Shown in pieces: positions 32,390 to 41,389 of a stretch of DNA of 64,000 bases. The number at the start of each line of letters is the position of its first letter. The first letter of the stretch is position 1. The notes under the pieces were generated by a model that had not been told where the DNA came from, did not search any database, and was given only the letters and a program-made list of their open reading frames with translations. The DNA comes from DATCKG01 sp036562385 (lineage in GTDB: Bacteria > Bacillota > Sulfobacillia > Symbiobacteriales > Symbiobacteriaceae), in contig DATCKG010000099.1 of the NCBI GenBank assembly GCA_036562385.1, positions 25,070 to 89,069 of the forward strand. Reading direction: 5' to 3'. The position numbers were made by a program, and so were the translations under genes.

Positions 32390-33135
32390 CATCGACGCGC
32401 GCTGTTCGGAAGGCTCTCCAGGGGCAGCCGGAACCAGTCCGCCACCACCTTGGGCACCTCGTGGATCCCCTCCACCCGCCGGTAGCGGGGATGGTTTGGA
32501 TTGATTTCGCCGTCATCGTACGCCCAGGTCTCGGCCGGCACGTGGATCGCCAGCAATCCCAGGGCCAGGCCCGGGCGAATGTCGGAGTGAACCGAGTTGC
32601 CGACCACAAAGCACCGGGCCGGATCCCGATCCGCCAGGGCTGCCCGCAGCACCTCCGGCGTCTTTTCCGGCACGATGCACATGCCGTGGATAAGGTGGGT
32701 CAGCCCGCTTTCCCGGATTTTCCGGAACTGCACCTCGTGATCGCCGGCGGTCCAGATCAGCACCTCAAAGCCCCGGGTGTGCAGCCAGGTGAGCACCTCC
32801 GGTGCCCCGGGCAGAATCTCCTGCCGCACCTCATAGGGAATGCGGCAGGCCCGCACCACTTCCGCCTCCGTCTCCGGATCCACCGGTACCCCGGCCCTGG
32901 CCGCGAACTCCCGGTAGCAGGTAAGCCAGGCGGTGGGCAGCGACTCGCGCCCCAGCCCCATCCGGCGGGCCGTGGCCAGGTCCAGTTCCCGCCCCCGGAT
33001 CCTCACCTGCTCCGGGTCGGCTCCGGTGGCCCGGGCGATCAGCCGACAGTTGATCTCCTCGGTTTCCGTAAAATACCGGATGTTCTCGGCGATGGTATCA
33101 TCCCAGTCCACAAAGGCGTGTCCCACAAACCCCAT
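32389..33135 (-). CDS. HAD-family hydrolase
   Basis: A 248 aa haloacid-dehalogenase-fold phosphatase. Motif I is VDWDDTIAEN (DxDxT), motif II LIWTAGD (usually hydrophobic-T/S), motif III Lys around PEKTPEVL and motif IV VGNSVHSDIRPGLALG. The helical cap lies between motifs I and II, so it is a subfamily I member. AGAAGGAG precedes the ATG. The DWDDT variant, with Trp at the second place, is slightly unusual. Substrate is unknown. Confidence 0.88.
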   Translation of the reverse strand: MGFVGHAFVDWDDTIAENIRYFTETEEINCRLIARATGADPEQVRIRGRELDLATARRMGLGRESLPTAWLTCYREFAARAGVPVDPETEAEVVRACRIPYEVRQEILPGAPEVLTWLHTRGFEVLIWTAGDHEVQFRKIRESGLTHLIHGMCIVPEKTPEVLRAALADRDPARCFVVGNSVHSDIRPGLALGLLAIHVPAETWAYDDGEINPNHPRYRRVEGIHEVPKVVADWFRLPLESLPNSARR

Positions 33136-33150
33136 CTGAGCCGCTCCTTC

Positions 33151-33723
33151 TCACCCGACCCGGGATGAGCGCTCCTCGCCTTCCCGGCGCTTCAAAATCA
33201 GACCGGCGTCGCTGGTATCCAGGGAGACCGGCGGCAGTTCGCTGAGGTCCCGCAGCCCGAAGTACTGCAGAAACTCCTGGGTCGTGCCATAGAGCACCGG
33301 ACGGCCCGGCGCGTCCTTGCGACCCACCTCTCGAATCAGCCGCCGCTCCAGCAGCATCTCCACCACCCGGTCCACCTTCACCCCGCGGATTGCCTCAATC
33401 TCCGGCTTGGTGATGGGCTGCCGGTACGCGATAATGGCCAGGGTTTCCAGCGCGGCGTGGCTGAGCCCCCGGGACTTGGGCTGCAGCAGCCGCTCCACAT
33501 ATTCTGCGTACTCGGGCCGGGTGGTGAGAACATATCCCCCTGCCATCTCCCGGATGCACAGGCCCCGGCCCGGCTGGTCGTACTGCTTACGGAGATCCTC
33601 CATGAGGATGCGGGCCTCCCGCTCCTCAAGGCCCATCACCTCGGCGATCCGCCGAATCGTCAGCGGCTCCGGAGAGGCCAGCAGGATCGCCTCCAGGATG
33701 GCTGTGCCGTGCTTCCAGATCAT
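33151..33723 (-). CDS. scpB: Segregation and condensation protein B
   Basis: A 190 aa winged-helix protein that binds SMC-ScpA and helps chromosome compaction. Conserved segments are AILLASPEPLTIRRIAEVMG, ALETLAIIAYRQPITKPEIEAIRGV and the end GLRDLSELPP. It overlaps the scpA stop by 4 bases (ATGA), giving translational coupling. Length and order match Bacillus scpA-scpB. Confidence 0.97.
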   Translation of the reverse strand: MIWKHGTAILEAILLASPEPLTIRRIAEVMGLEEREARILMEDLRKQYDQPGRGLCIREMAGGYVLTTRPEYAEYVERLLQPKSRGLSHAALETLAIIAYRQPITKPEIEAIRGVKVDRVVEMLLERRLIREVGRKDAPGRPVLYGTTQEFLQYFGLRDLSELPPVSLDTSDAGLILKRREGEERSSRVG

Positions 33724-34550
33724 CGCTCAGCGGGGAGTTCCCCCGCCCCCCCTTCTGTCTGATCCTCACCCTGCACCCCTGCGGATATGGCTCCTTCCGG
33801 TTCACTGCCGGCCGGGCGGATCCAGATCTCGCCGAAAAGCCGTTCCTGCACAGCAACAGCCCGGCGCTGCCGGATCAGTTCCAGCAGGGCCAGAAAGGTA
33901 ACCACCACTTCCCGGCGGGACCCGCCCCGTGTAAACAGCTCGCGAAAACGGAGGCCGCCCGGGCTGCGGGACAGGAGAAAGCTGATCTCCCGCACCTTTT
34001 CCCGCAGCGGAATCTCCTCCCGGGGTACCTCCCGCCAGTTCCATTCCTCCCGCAGGACCTCCTGGAAGGCCCTGACCAGATCCTCCAGCGTGAGCCCCTG
34101 CAGGGGCGGCGGTCCCTGGACCTCCTCGCAAAAGAAGCCCCGGGTGTAGATCCGGGCCATCTTCTGCTCCAGTTCCCTGAGCGCCTCGGCCGCCTCTCGG
34201 TACTGGCTGTAGGCCACCAACTGCCGGACCAGTTCCTCCCGGGGATCCTGGGGTTCCTCCTCGGGCAGTTCCTCCGTGATCCGGGGCGGCCTGGGCAGCA
34301 GCATCCGGCTCTTGATATCCAACAAGGTCGCCGCCATCACCAGAAACTCGCTGGCCCGGTCGATGTCCACGGTGGAGAGGTCCTGAATGATCTCCAGGTA
34401 CTGTTCGGTGATCTGCGCGATGGGAATGTCGTAGATGTTGATCTCCGCACGGCGGATCAGGTGGAGCAGCAGGTCCAGGGGACCCTCGAAGTTCGCCAGG
34501 TGGACCGTATAGCTTTCCGGCCGCCCGAGCAGTGCCCCGGAACCCTCCAT
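33720..34550 (-). CDS. scpA: Segregation and condensation protein A (kleisin)
   Basis: A 276 aa kleisin that bridges the SMC heads. It starts with the family SYTVHLANFEGPLDLLLHLI segment and ends with VVVTFLALLELIRQRRAVAVQ, the C-terminal winged helix that contacts SMC. The ATG at 34550 is 9 bases after GGGAGG; the frame begins three codons earlier at a GTG. Slightly longer than Bacillus ScpA (251), with an acidic linker and a C-terminal tail. Confidence 0.96.
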   Translation of the reverse strand: MEGSGALLGRPESYTVHLANFEGPLDLLLHLIRRAEINIYDIPIAQITEQYLEIIQDLSTVDIDRASEFLVMAATLLDIKSRMLLPRPPRITEELPEEEPQDPREELVRQLVAYSQYREAAEALRELEQKMARIYTRGFFCEEVQGPPPLQGLTLEDLVRAFQEVLREEWNWREVPREEIPLREKVREISFLLSRSPGGLRFRELFTRGGSRREVVVTFLALLELIRQRRAVAVQERLFGEIWIRPAGSEPEGAISAGVQGEDQTEGGAGELPAER

Positions 34551-34597
34551 CGCTCTCACCTCCCGCTGTGCCGGCCCGATTCAGCCTCCGGACCCTC

Positions 34598-35371
34598 TTA
34601 GTTTTGATCAGGTGTCAGCTTTCCGTCAAGTACGCCAACACCGCCCTGTCCGGCGCCGGCCTCCGCGCCCGAGCGGGCCCTGGCAACGGCCGCCTGGGCC
34701 AACAGTCCGGTGGAGTCCAGCACCGGGACGGAGATGTCGCCGCTTGCCAGCACCAGGGGAATCTCGGTGCAGCCTGCGATCACCACGCGGGCACCCCGAG
34801 CCACCAGTCGCTCGGCCACCGCCCGCGCCCGGGCACGCAGGTCCTGGCCCCGATAGCCGGCTTTGACCCCCTGCGGGCCGTATATGATGTCCATGACCTC
34901 GGCCTGGTCCGCCTCATCCGGCGTGATGAGCTGAAGCCCGTGCCGGGCGAGCGCCCGGTGGTACAGGCCCGACTGGATGGTCCCGGTAGTGGCCATAAGG
35001 CCGGCCGCATCGCCAGGGGACAGCACCTGCCGGGCCGCCTGTGCCGTAATCTCGATCATGTCCAGGACGGGGATGCCGGCCGCTTCCTCGATCTGCCGGA
35101 CGAAGTAGTGGGCGGTGTTGCACGGCATGATCAGGAAGTCACACCCCGCCCGGGCCAGCCGGCAGGCACTTTCCACCAGGGCCGGGGTGGGATCCGGACC
35201 CTTCCCAAGTAGAAAGGCGGTCCGGTCCGGAATGGCCGGATTGCTGTCGATGATGACGTGCAGATGCTCCTGGTCGCTGCGGGCCGGCGTTGCGTCGATC
35301 AGCTTTTGGAACAGATCACAGGTGGCCTGGGGGCCCATCCCGCCCAGGACACCGATGGTCAGGGTCGCCAT
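34598..35371 (-). CDS. Aspartate/glutamate racemase family protein
   Basis: A 257 aa cofactor-independent racemase with the two catalytic Cys sites MPCNTAHYF and VIAGCTEIPL, and the N-terminal TIGVLGGMGPQATCDLFQKL. These features point to the aspartate racemase branch rather than MurI. It could supply D-aspartate for cell-wall bridges or act on hydantoins; the family does not decide. The ATG at 35371 has only a weak GGGTGAGAGG site. Confidence 0.88.
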   Translation of the reverse strand: MATLTIGVLGGMGPQATCDLFQKLIDATPARSDQEHLHVIIDSNPAIPDRTAFLLGKGPDPTPALVESACRLARAGCDFLIMPCNTAHYFVRQIEEAAGIPVLDMIEITAQAARQVLSPGDAAGLMATTGTIQSGLYHRALARHGLQLITPDEADQAEVMDIIYGPQGVKAGYRGQDLRARARAVAERLVARGARVVIAGCTEIPLVLASGDISVPVLDSTGLLAQAAVARARSGAEAGAGQGGVGVLDGKLTPDQN

Positions 35372-35525
35372 CCTCTCACCCCGCCATGCCGTTGGATTGT
35401 CCGTTGCTTGCTGCTGCGTCTGCTTCGACTGTCTTCGGAGGGAATGGCATGATCGAAGATTTTCCCCGCCGGACAGCGACTCCTCTGCTGCCGTCACCTT
35501 ACCGACCCGATTTGACCCGAAAGGA

Positions 35526-35558
35526 GGAGGCCGGTGGACCCGATGAACCACGGCCTCC
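35526..35558 (-). terminator. Intrinsic terminator of the DHH-CBS-nucleotidyltransferase gene
   Basis: Stem of about 11 bp (GGAGGCCGTGG with CCACCGGCCTCC, one bulge) followed by TCCTTTCGG on the minus strand. Confidence 0.6.
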
Positions 35559-35587
35559 CTACCCCTTCTGTACCCGAAAGGACACGG

Positions 35588-38227
35588 TTACGGCTCCGAC
35601 TCCCTGCAAGCGTACCGCAGCGCCAGGCGCAGCTGTGTCGCCCGGTCCGGGGCCAGCCCCTCCAGCCGGGCTCTCAGGGCCCGGGCCAGGGCCCGGCGAA
35701 TCACCGGACCCTCCGGCACGCCGGCATCCACCAGATCCTTTCCGGTGATCTCCAGACGCACGTGCCGCCACTCCTGCCAGTACCGCATCACCCGGCTGCC
35801 GGCGCCCAGCAGGTAGAGCAGGAGCAGCCCCTCCGGCGGCCAGCCGGAGAGTGTCTGCACCACATCGGCGGGAGTGCTCCGGGGCGCCGTGAGCACCTCC
35901 AGGGCCGACCGCCACCAGGTCAGGGTGTGCACCAGGGCCTGAGTCTCCGCCCGCCGGAGTTTCATCCGCCGGACCAGAGCCGCTCCCTCGGACAGGCGCA
36001 GGGGATGCAGCAGCACCATCAGTTTCACCAGCCAGAGGCAGCTTTCCCCGGCTATTGCGGGTACCTCCTCCGGCAGCTTGTCCACCCGGTCCACCTGACC
36101 GGCCAGTTCATCGTGCCACATGACGCCGGGTAGGATCTGCGGAAGGGCCCCCAGGTCATGAAGGCTTTTCAGGGCGCCGCCGCTGCAGGACTCTTTCAGG
36201 ATCAGCACCAGTTCCTGCCTGAGCCGCTCCGCCGTCACCCGGGCAAGATACCCCCCGGCGATGGCGCTCGTGGCGCAGCGCTGCGTCTCCGGTTCCAGGC
36301 GGAAGCCATACCGGTGGGCAAACCGAACGGCCCGCAGAATCCGGGTGGGATCCTCCACAAAGCTGAGGGTGTGCAGAATCCGAATCTGTCCCTGCCGCAG
36401 ATCCTGCAGCCCGCCAAAGAAATCGATCAGCTCCCCCGCCCCCCGGGAACCCAGGCGCACCGCCATCGCGTTGATGCTGAAGTCCCGGCGGTACAGATCC
36501 TGCCTCAGGTCGGCATGCTCCACCACCGGAAGGGCCGCGGCGTGTTCATAAAACTCCCGCCTGGCCGTCGCCACGTCCAGGCGCCGGGGCATGTCCGGCC
36601 CCGCCTGATCCAGCAGGATGTGGGCGGTACCGAAACGAGGTACCTCCTTGACCCGGCCGCCCAGTTCCGCCGCCAGGGCGCGGGCGTAGGCGATGCCGTC
36701 CCCCTCCACCACGATGTCGATGTCCAGATTCGGCCGCCCCAGCAGCAGATCCCGGACAAAGCCGCCCACCGCGTAGGCCGCCACGCCGGTCCGCTCTGCC
36801 ACCGCGCCGCTGATGCGCAGCAGTTCCTGCACAGGGCCGGGCGCCGAGGCCATGGCGCTTTGCACCACCTCGGAAGTATCCACTCCCGAAGAAGCCGGCA
36901 GGGTTCCCGAGCCGATGTACAGGGTCCGATGCCACCGGGGCGCCGGGCCCCCGTATAGCTGCCCCAGCAGGTCGCTCCGGCTGATGATCCCGACCATCCG
37001 GTCGCCTTCCACCACCGGTACCCGGCCGATGTCTTTCTGGATCATCAGATCCTGGACCTCATCCAGCGGCGTATCGGGAGAGACCGTCACCACCCGCCGG
37101 ACCATGATGGCCTTGACCGGTGCATGCTCCAGGCCGTGGCGCCGGGCCTTGGTCACATCCCGAAGGGAGACCACCCCGACAAGCTTGCCCGTGGCGTCCA
37201 CCACCGGCAGGCCGGAATGGCCGTACCGTAGCATCACCCGCTCCGCGTCCCGGATTGGCCGGTCCGCCGGAATGCTCTTGACGGGCGAGGACATCACGTC
37301 CCGGGCAGTGACAGGCCGCTGCACCGTGGCAGCCAGCACTTCCTCCAGGCGAGCCGAGACCTCCTCCACCCCGGCGCCCTTGACCACCGCCGACGCCGCC
37401 GGCGGATGGCCGCCGCCCCCAAAAGGTGCAAGCGCCTTGGCCACATCCACCCAGGGAACCTCGCTGCGCCCCACCAGGTAGACCCGGTCGCGCATCCGGA
37501 CCACGGCGAACAGCGCGTGAGCCGGATGGATGTCCTGCAAGAGATGGACCACCAGCGAAAGGCCGCCCACATATTCCGGGGTTTCGGCCTCGAAAAGAAG
37601 AATGCGGGCCCCGTGGATGTTGAGCCACCGGCTGCGGTTCTGTAGTTGGTACAGCAGCGCCTGCTGCTGGGGGGTGAGGCTGGGCTCCACAAAGCGGTTC
37701 ACCGCCCGCAGATTGGCCCCCTTGCTCAGCAAGAAGGCCGCCGCGCGGGCATCCCGGTGGGTGGTGCCCATGAGGCTCAGGGAACCGGTGTCGGCGTAGA
37801 TCCCCAGCAGCATTGCGGTGGCCTGCAGCGGCGTGACGGGCGCCCCTGCCTCCTCCAGCAGTTCCGCGATCAGCGTGCAGGTGGCCCCCACCGAGTCCCG
37901 GACTTCCAGGGTCGCCTTCAGATCATCTGCCTCCGACGGATGGTGATCGTACAGGTGGACCTCCGTCTCCCGGGCCACCTGGGCCAGGGGCCCCAGCCGG
38001 TCCGGGTCCGCGGTGTCCACCACGATGGCCCGGGTGATTCCGGCGAGGTCAATCTCCTTGGGCTTGACCACGCGCAGGTTGTACCGGTGCAGGGAAATGA
38101 ACTCGGCTGCCAGAGGAGCCGGATTGCCTGGCAGAACAATCACCGCATCGGGATACAGAATCTGGACGCCCACGGCCGCGCCGATGGCGTCCAGGTCGGT
38201 ATTCACATGAGGAATGATGATCTGCAT
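35588..38227 (-). CDS. DHH-CBS-tRNA nucleotidyltransferase fusion (A- or CCA-adding)
   Basis: An 879 aa multidomain protein. Residues 1-150 form a DHH phosphoesterase (PHVNTDLDAIGAA, then DHHPSEADD), about 190-300 the DHHA1 part with FGGGGHPPAA, about 310-430 two CBS domains (VMSSPVKSIPADRPIRDAE; IMVRRVVTVSPDTPLDE), about 470-600 a class II nucleotidyltransferase head (GGFVRDLLLGRPNLDIDIV), and the rest an RNA-binding helical body. Such fusions in deep-branching bacteria add A or CC to tRNA 3' ends. As the encoded tRNAs already carry CCA, it would act mainly in repair. Confidence 0.92.
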   Translation of the reverse strand: MQIIIPHVNTDLDAIGAAVGVQILYPDAVIVLPGNPAPLAAEFISLHRYNLRVVKPKEIDLAGITRAIVVDTADPDRLGPLAQVARETEVHLYDHHPSEADDLKATLEVRDSVGATCTLIAELLEEAGAPVTPLQATAMLLGIYADTGSLSLMGTTHRDARAAAFLLSKGANLRAVNRFVEPSLTPQQQALLYQLQNRSRWLNIHGARILLFEAETPEYVGGLSLVVHLLQDIHPAHALFAVVRMRDRVYLVGRSEVPWVDVAKALAPFGGGGHPPAASAVVKGAGVEEVSARLEEVLAATVQRPVTARDVMSSPVKSIPADRPIRDAERVMLRYGHSGLPVVDATGKLVGVVSLRDVTKARRHGLEHAPVKAIMVRRVVTVSPDTPLDEVQDLMIQKDIGRVPVVEGDRMVGIISRSDLLGQLYGGPAPRWHRTLYIGSGTLPASSGVDTSEVVQSAMASAPGPVQELLRISGAVAERTGVAAYAVGGFVRDLLLGRPNLDIDIVVEGDGIAYARALAAELGGRVKEVPRFGTAHILLDQAGPDMPRRLDVATARREFYEHAAALPVVEHADLRQDLYRRDFSINAMAVRLGSRGAGELIDFFGGLQDLRQGQIRILHTLSFVEDPTRILRAVRFAHRYGFRLEPETQRCATSAIAGGYLARVTAERLRQELVLILKESCSGGALKSLHDLGALPQILPGVMWHDELAGQVDRVDKLPEEVPAIAGESCLWLVKLMVLLHPLRLSEGAALVRRMKLRRAETQALVHTLTWWRSALEVLTAPRSTPADVVQTLSGWPPEGLLLLYLLGAGSRVMRYWQEWRHVRLEITGKDLVDAGVPEGPVIRRALARALRARLEGLAPDRATQLRLALRYACRESEP

Positions 38228-38327
38228 CGGTCCATCTCACTTTCCTGATATGGCACGGTACCGGAGAGTCGCCTCGGACCGCAGGCATTTTCAAACCGTT
38301 GATCTTACCCGTATCTTACCATAGCAC

Positions 38328-38361
38328 AGGCGGCGGAGCCCTTGGAAAGGGCCCGCCGCCT
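38328..38361 (-). terminator. Hairpin after lysA
   Basis: 9-bp stem AGGCGGCGG/CCGCCGCCT with further inner pairing (GGGC/GCCC) about 30 bases after the lysA stop. No U-tract, so a terminator is only probable. Confidence 0.5.
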
Positions 38362-38389
38362 ATTCATGGGTGCGCTTCTACTCGTCCCG

Positions 38390-39730
38390 TTATGGCGTCT
38401 GCCGAACTGCCCTCGGCTGCAGCCGCTCCGGCAGGAGATCATGCGAGGCCATCTCTTCGAAGGTCTCCCGCCGTACCACCAGGTCTGCATGGCCATCCGC
38501 CACAAAGACCACCGCGGGCTTCGGGTACCGGTTGTAGTGGGAGGCCATGCTGTAGTTGTAGGCGCCGGTGGCAAAGACAGCCAGCACGTCGCCCACCGCC
38601 ACGTCGTTGGCTACCTTGGCGTCGACGATCAGGATATCCCCCGACTCGCAGTAGCGGCCCGCCACCGTGACCACCTTCTCCGCGGGTGAAGAGAGGCGGT
38701 TGGCCACCGCGCACTCGTACTCGGCCTGGTACAGGGCCGGGCGGATGTTATCCCCCATGCCACCGTCCACGGCGATGTAGGTCCGCACACCGGGGATCTC
38801 CTTGATGCTGCCGATGGTATACAGCGTCGTCCCGGCCTCGGCCACGATGGACCGCCCGGGCTCCACCACCAGCCGCGGCAGCGGGAACCCATGGGCCTCG
38901 CAGGCTTGCCGTACGGTCTCCGCCAGGGTCCGGACCAGTTCGGCAGGTGTACGGGGAGTATCCGCCTCGGTATACCGGACACCGAGGCCGCCGCCCATGT
39001 TTAGCTCCGCCGCGGTGAAACCGGTCTCCTTCCGCACCTCCGCCAGGAAATCGACCATGATCCGCGCGGCCACCCGGTACCCTTCCAGGTCAAAGATCTG
39101 CGATCCGATGTGGCAGTGGAAGCCCACCAGTTCCACATGGGGCAGGGAAAGGGCCCGTCGGGTGGCATCCATGGCCATCCCCATGGCGATCGGAATCCCG
39201 AATTTGGAGTCCAATTGGCCCGTGCTGATGTAATGATGCGTATGAGCCGAGACGCCCGGCGTGATCCGCAGGGCGATGCGGGCCGTCTTCCCGGCCTCCC
39301 CGGCCAGCCGGTTCAGCAGTTCCAGTTCCGAAAGCGAGTCCACCACAAACCGGCCCACCCCGCTGGCCAGGGCCAGACGGATCTCCTCGGGCGTCTTGTT
39401 GTTCCCGTGAAAGAACGTCCGCTCCATGGGAAATCCGGCTTTCACGGCGGTGGCGATCTCCCCGCCGGAAACCACATCCAGGCTCAATCCTTCCTGCTCC
39501 ACCAGGGCGGCCATGGCGGTGCACAAAAACGCCTTGGAGGCATAGGCCACCACGCCGTCCGGATAGTACTGCTGGAAGGCCTCCCGATAGGCACGGCACT
39601 TTTCCCGAATCAGTTGCTCATCCATGACGTGGAGCGGGGTGCCGTATTCGCGCACCAGGTCCATCACGTCGATGCCGCCGATGGTAAGGTGCCCTTGAGC
39701 ATTCTGTGCAGCCGTTCCGTAATAGTGCAT
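38390..39730 (-). CDS. lysA: Diaminopimelate decarboxylase
   Basis: PLP enzyme that makes lysine from meso-diaminopimelate. The 446 aa product has the PLP lysine in AYASKAFLC, HIGSQIFDLEGY, the GGGLGVRYTEAD loop, VEPGRSIVAEAGT and the second-subunit CESGDIL. GGGAGG precedes the ATG at 39730. Its place after sigF and two small membrane genes mirrors Bacillus, where lysA follows the spoIIA/spoVA region. It feeds both lysine and the balance of diaminopimelate for spore peptidoglycan. Confidence 0.96.
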   Translation of the reverse strand: MHYYGTAAQNAQGHLTIGGIDVMDLVREYGTPLHVMDEQLIREKCRAYREAFQQYYPDGVVAYASKAFLCTAMAALVEQEGLSLDVVSGGEIATAVKAGFPMERTFFHGNNKTPEEIRLALASGVGRFVVDSLSELELLNRLAGEAGKTARIALRITPGVSAHTHHYISTGQLDSKFGIPIAMGMAMDATRRALSLPHVELVGFHCHIGSQIFDLEGYRVAARIMVDFLAEVRKETGFTAAELNMGGGLGVRYTEADTPRTPAELVRTLAETVRQACEAHGFPLPRLVVEPGRSIVAEAGTTLYTIGSIKEIPGVRTYIAVDGGMGDNIRPALYQAEYECAVANRLSSPAEKVVTVAGRYCESGDILIVDAKVANDVAVGDVLAVFATGAYNYSMASHYNRYPKPAVVFVADGHADLVVRRETFEEMASHDLLPERLQPRAVRQTP

Positions 39731-39874
39731 ACTGGCCTCCCTGTTTCCCCTGCCTGCTCCGTCACCGGGAAAATTCATGCGCTGTTAGACCTACCGTAGC
39801 ATCCCGATCTCCGCGCTGTCAACGCGCCAAAGGCCCCCGTCCAAACCGGTCCGCGCAGCGGAGACCGCCGCCTC

Positions 39875-40213
39875 TCACCCCGGCAGCAGCAGAGCCGCCA
39901 GGGCCGTATACAGCGCGTAGAGCAACAGATCCCGGCTCGTCTCCCGCCCCGCCAGAAGCCCCAGAAGGGCAGCGAAAAAGAGCCCGCCGAACCGGGCCAG
40001 GGGCGCCGGGAAGCCGTCCACTTGCAGCTGGGTAAAGGCGCCGCCTACGGTGATTGCCACCACCTCGCCGCCCACCAGCAGGACCACCGCCGCCCGGCCC
40101 ACTTCCCCCAGGAGCATGGTGACCACGGTCCGCAGCAAGCGCTGCTGCCCGGGCAGCAGCAGGGCCAGCGCACACCCCGTCAGCAGACAGCCAAACCAGT
40201 CGATGATCAGCAC
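39875..40213 (-). CDS. Small membrane protein in the spoVA position
   Basis: A 112 aa protein with about four hydrophobic segments (WFGCLLTGCALALLLPG, VGRAAVVLLVGGEVVAI, LARFGGLFFAALLGLLAG, LLYALYTALAALLLPG). Its GTG start overlaps the stop of the preceding gene (GTGCTGA), so they are coupled. Position between sigF and lysA is where Bacillus has spoVA genes, but I see no convincing SpoVA sequence. A sporulation role is likely by position only. Confidence 0.65.
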   Translation of the reverse strand: MLIIDWFGCLLTGCALALLLPGQQRLLRTVVTMLLGEVGRAAVVLLVGGEVVAITVGGAFTQLQVDGFPAPLARFGGLFFAALLGLLAGRETSRDLLLYALYTALAALLLPG

Positions 40214-40569
40214 GGGGCCGGAACCCACCTTCCGGCGCCCGCCTTCCCGGCCGCGACGTACCCCGGCAAAGCGATACCGGGAGCCCTGGACGATACCCAC
40301 ACCACCGACCGAGCCTCCGGAGGGTGGGCGCCGCCTGACGGGCTCCCGGTCAGGGTTCCGTGAAGGACCCCGGGGGTAGCATGCCACAGAGCGATCTGAA
40401 TATGCGTCTCGCCCAACTCGGGCATCAGGCCCACCAGCGTGGCGTCCTCCGGCGGCGACCCGGGGGACTGGACCCGCAACCAGTGGTAGGCCGCGGCCGC
40501 CACCAGGATGGCGGTCAGCACCAGGAGCAGCAGGATGGGAAGGCCGATGACAGGCCGACGTTGCAGCAA
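40207..40569 (-). CDS. Single-span membrane protein downstream of sigF
   Basis: A 120 aa protein with one N-terminal membrane helix (IGLPILLLLVLTAILVAAAAYHW) and an extracytoplasmic part rich in Gly, Pro and Ala. TTG start with AGGTGATG upstream, about 50 bases after sigF. It is coupled to the following membrane gene. I recognise no family. Its place in the spoIIA-lysA interval suggests developmental expression. Confidence 0.6.
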   Translation of the reverse strand: MLQRRPVIGLPILLLLVLTAILVAAAAYHWLRVQSPGSPPEDATLVGLMPELGETHIQIALWHATPGVLHGTLTGSPSGGAHPPEARSVVWVSSRAPGIALPGYVAAGKAGAGRWVPAPC

Positions 40570-40619
40570 GAAGCATCACCTGGTCCCAGTTTGCCCGGGC
40601 GAAAGGCGGAATATTCAGG

Positions 40620-41384
40620 CTATCCGGCGTTCAAAAACTGCCGGATATGCTCCAGGGCCCGCCGCTCCAGCCGGGAGACCTGTACCTGGCTGCAGCCCAG
40701 GATGGCAGCTACCTCCGTCTGGGTCTTGTCCCGGAAAAAGCGCAGCAGGATCACTTCCCGCTCCTTGGGATCCAGCCGCTCAAGGCTTTCCCGCAAGGCG
40801 ACCCGGTCCACCCACTGACCTTCCCGCTGGCTGTCCTCTGTGGCCAGTTGGTCCAGCAGGTAGATGGGGTCTCCGTCGCTTTCATGCACGGTCTGATGGA
40901 TGGAGGCAGGGGTGCGGGCACCGTCCATCGCCTCCACCACCTCTTCCGGCGAGACGCCCAGTTCCTGGGCAATCTCCGCCACCGTGGGGTCCCGTCCGAG
41001 GGCAGCGGCCAGTTTTTCCCTGGCCCGGCGGGCCGCCTGTGCCAGCTGCTTCAGGCTGCGGCTGATCCGGATGGGTCCGTCGTCTCGCAAATAGCGCCGG
41101 ATTTCACCTAAGATCAGAGGAACGGCATAGGTGCTGAAACGCACGTCATAGGAGAGGTCGAACCGGTCCACCGCCTTGAGCAGCCCGATGCATCCTAACT
41201 GAAAGAGATCCTCAGGGTCTGCGGAGGTGGCGGAGAAGCGGGACACCAGGCTGCGCACCAGCCGGAGGTTGGCCTCCACCAACCGGTCCCGGGCAGCCTT
41301 GTCCCCCTGTTGGGCCCGTCTCACCAGTTCCCGCACCACCTCGTCGGGCCAACCCCGTTCCTCCAACTGCCGATCCTCTGCCAT
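40620..41384 (-). CDS. sigF: RNA polymerase sigma factor F (forespore)
   Basis: Directs the first forespore-specific transcription. The 254 aa product (Bacillus 255) has regions 1.2-4: VEANLRLVRSLVSRF, DLFQLGCIGLLKAVDRFD, FSTYAVPLILGEIRRYLRD (region 2), the region 3 LGVSPEEVVEAMDGA and the region 4 helix-turn-helix DKTQTEVAAILGCSQVQVSR. It is the third gene of the spoIIAA-spoIIAB-sigF operon. SigG has the same architecture, but the operon context fixes the assignment. Confidence 0.97.
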   Translation of the reverse strand: MAEDRQLEERGWPDEVVRELVRRAQQGDKAARDRLVEANLRLVRSLVSRFSATSADPEDLFQLGCIGLLKAVDRFDLSYDVRFSTYAVPLILGEIRRYLRDDGPIRISRSLKQLAQAARRAREKLAAALGRDPTVAEIAQELGVSPEEVVEAMDGARTPASIHQTVHESDGDPIYLLDQLATEDSQREGQWVDRVALRESLERLDPKEREVILLRFFRDKTQTEVAAILGCSQVQVSRLERRALEHIRQFLNAG

Positions 41385-41389
41385 GGCCG

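Noticed and set aside
35449..35748. Plus-strand frame with GGAGGGAATGGC before an ATG (MIEDFPRRTATPLLP...)
   Set aside because: The RBS is good, but more than half of the frame lies antisense to the C-terminus of the DHH-CBS-nucleotidyltransferase gene and it spans that gene's terminator hairpin. Kept only as a curiosity.
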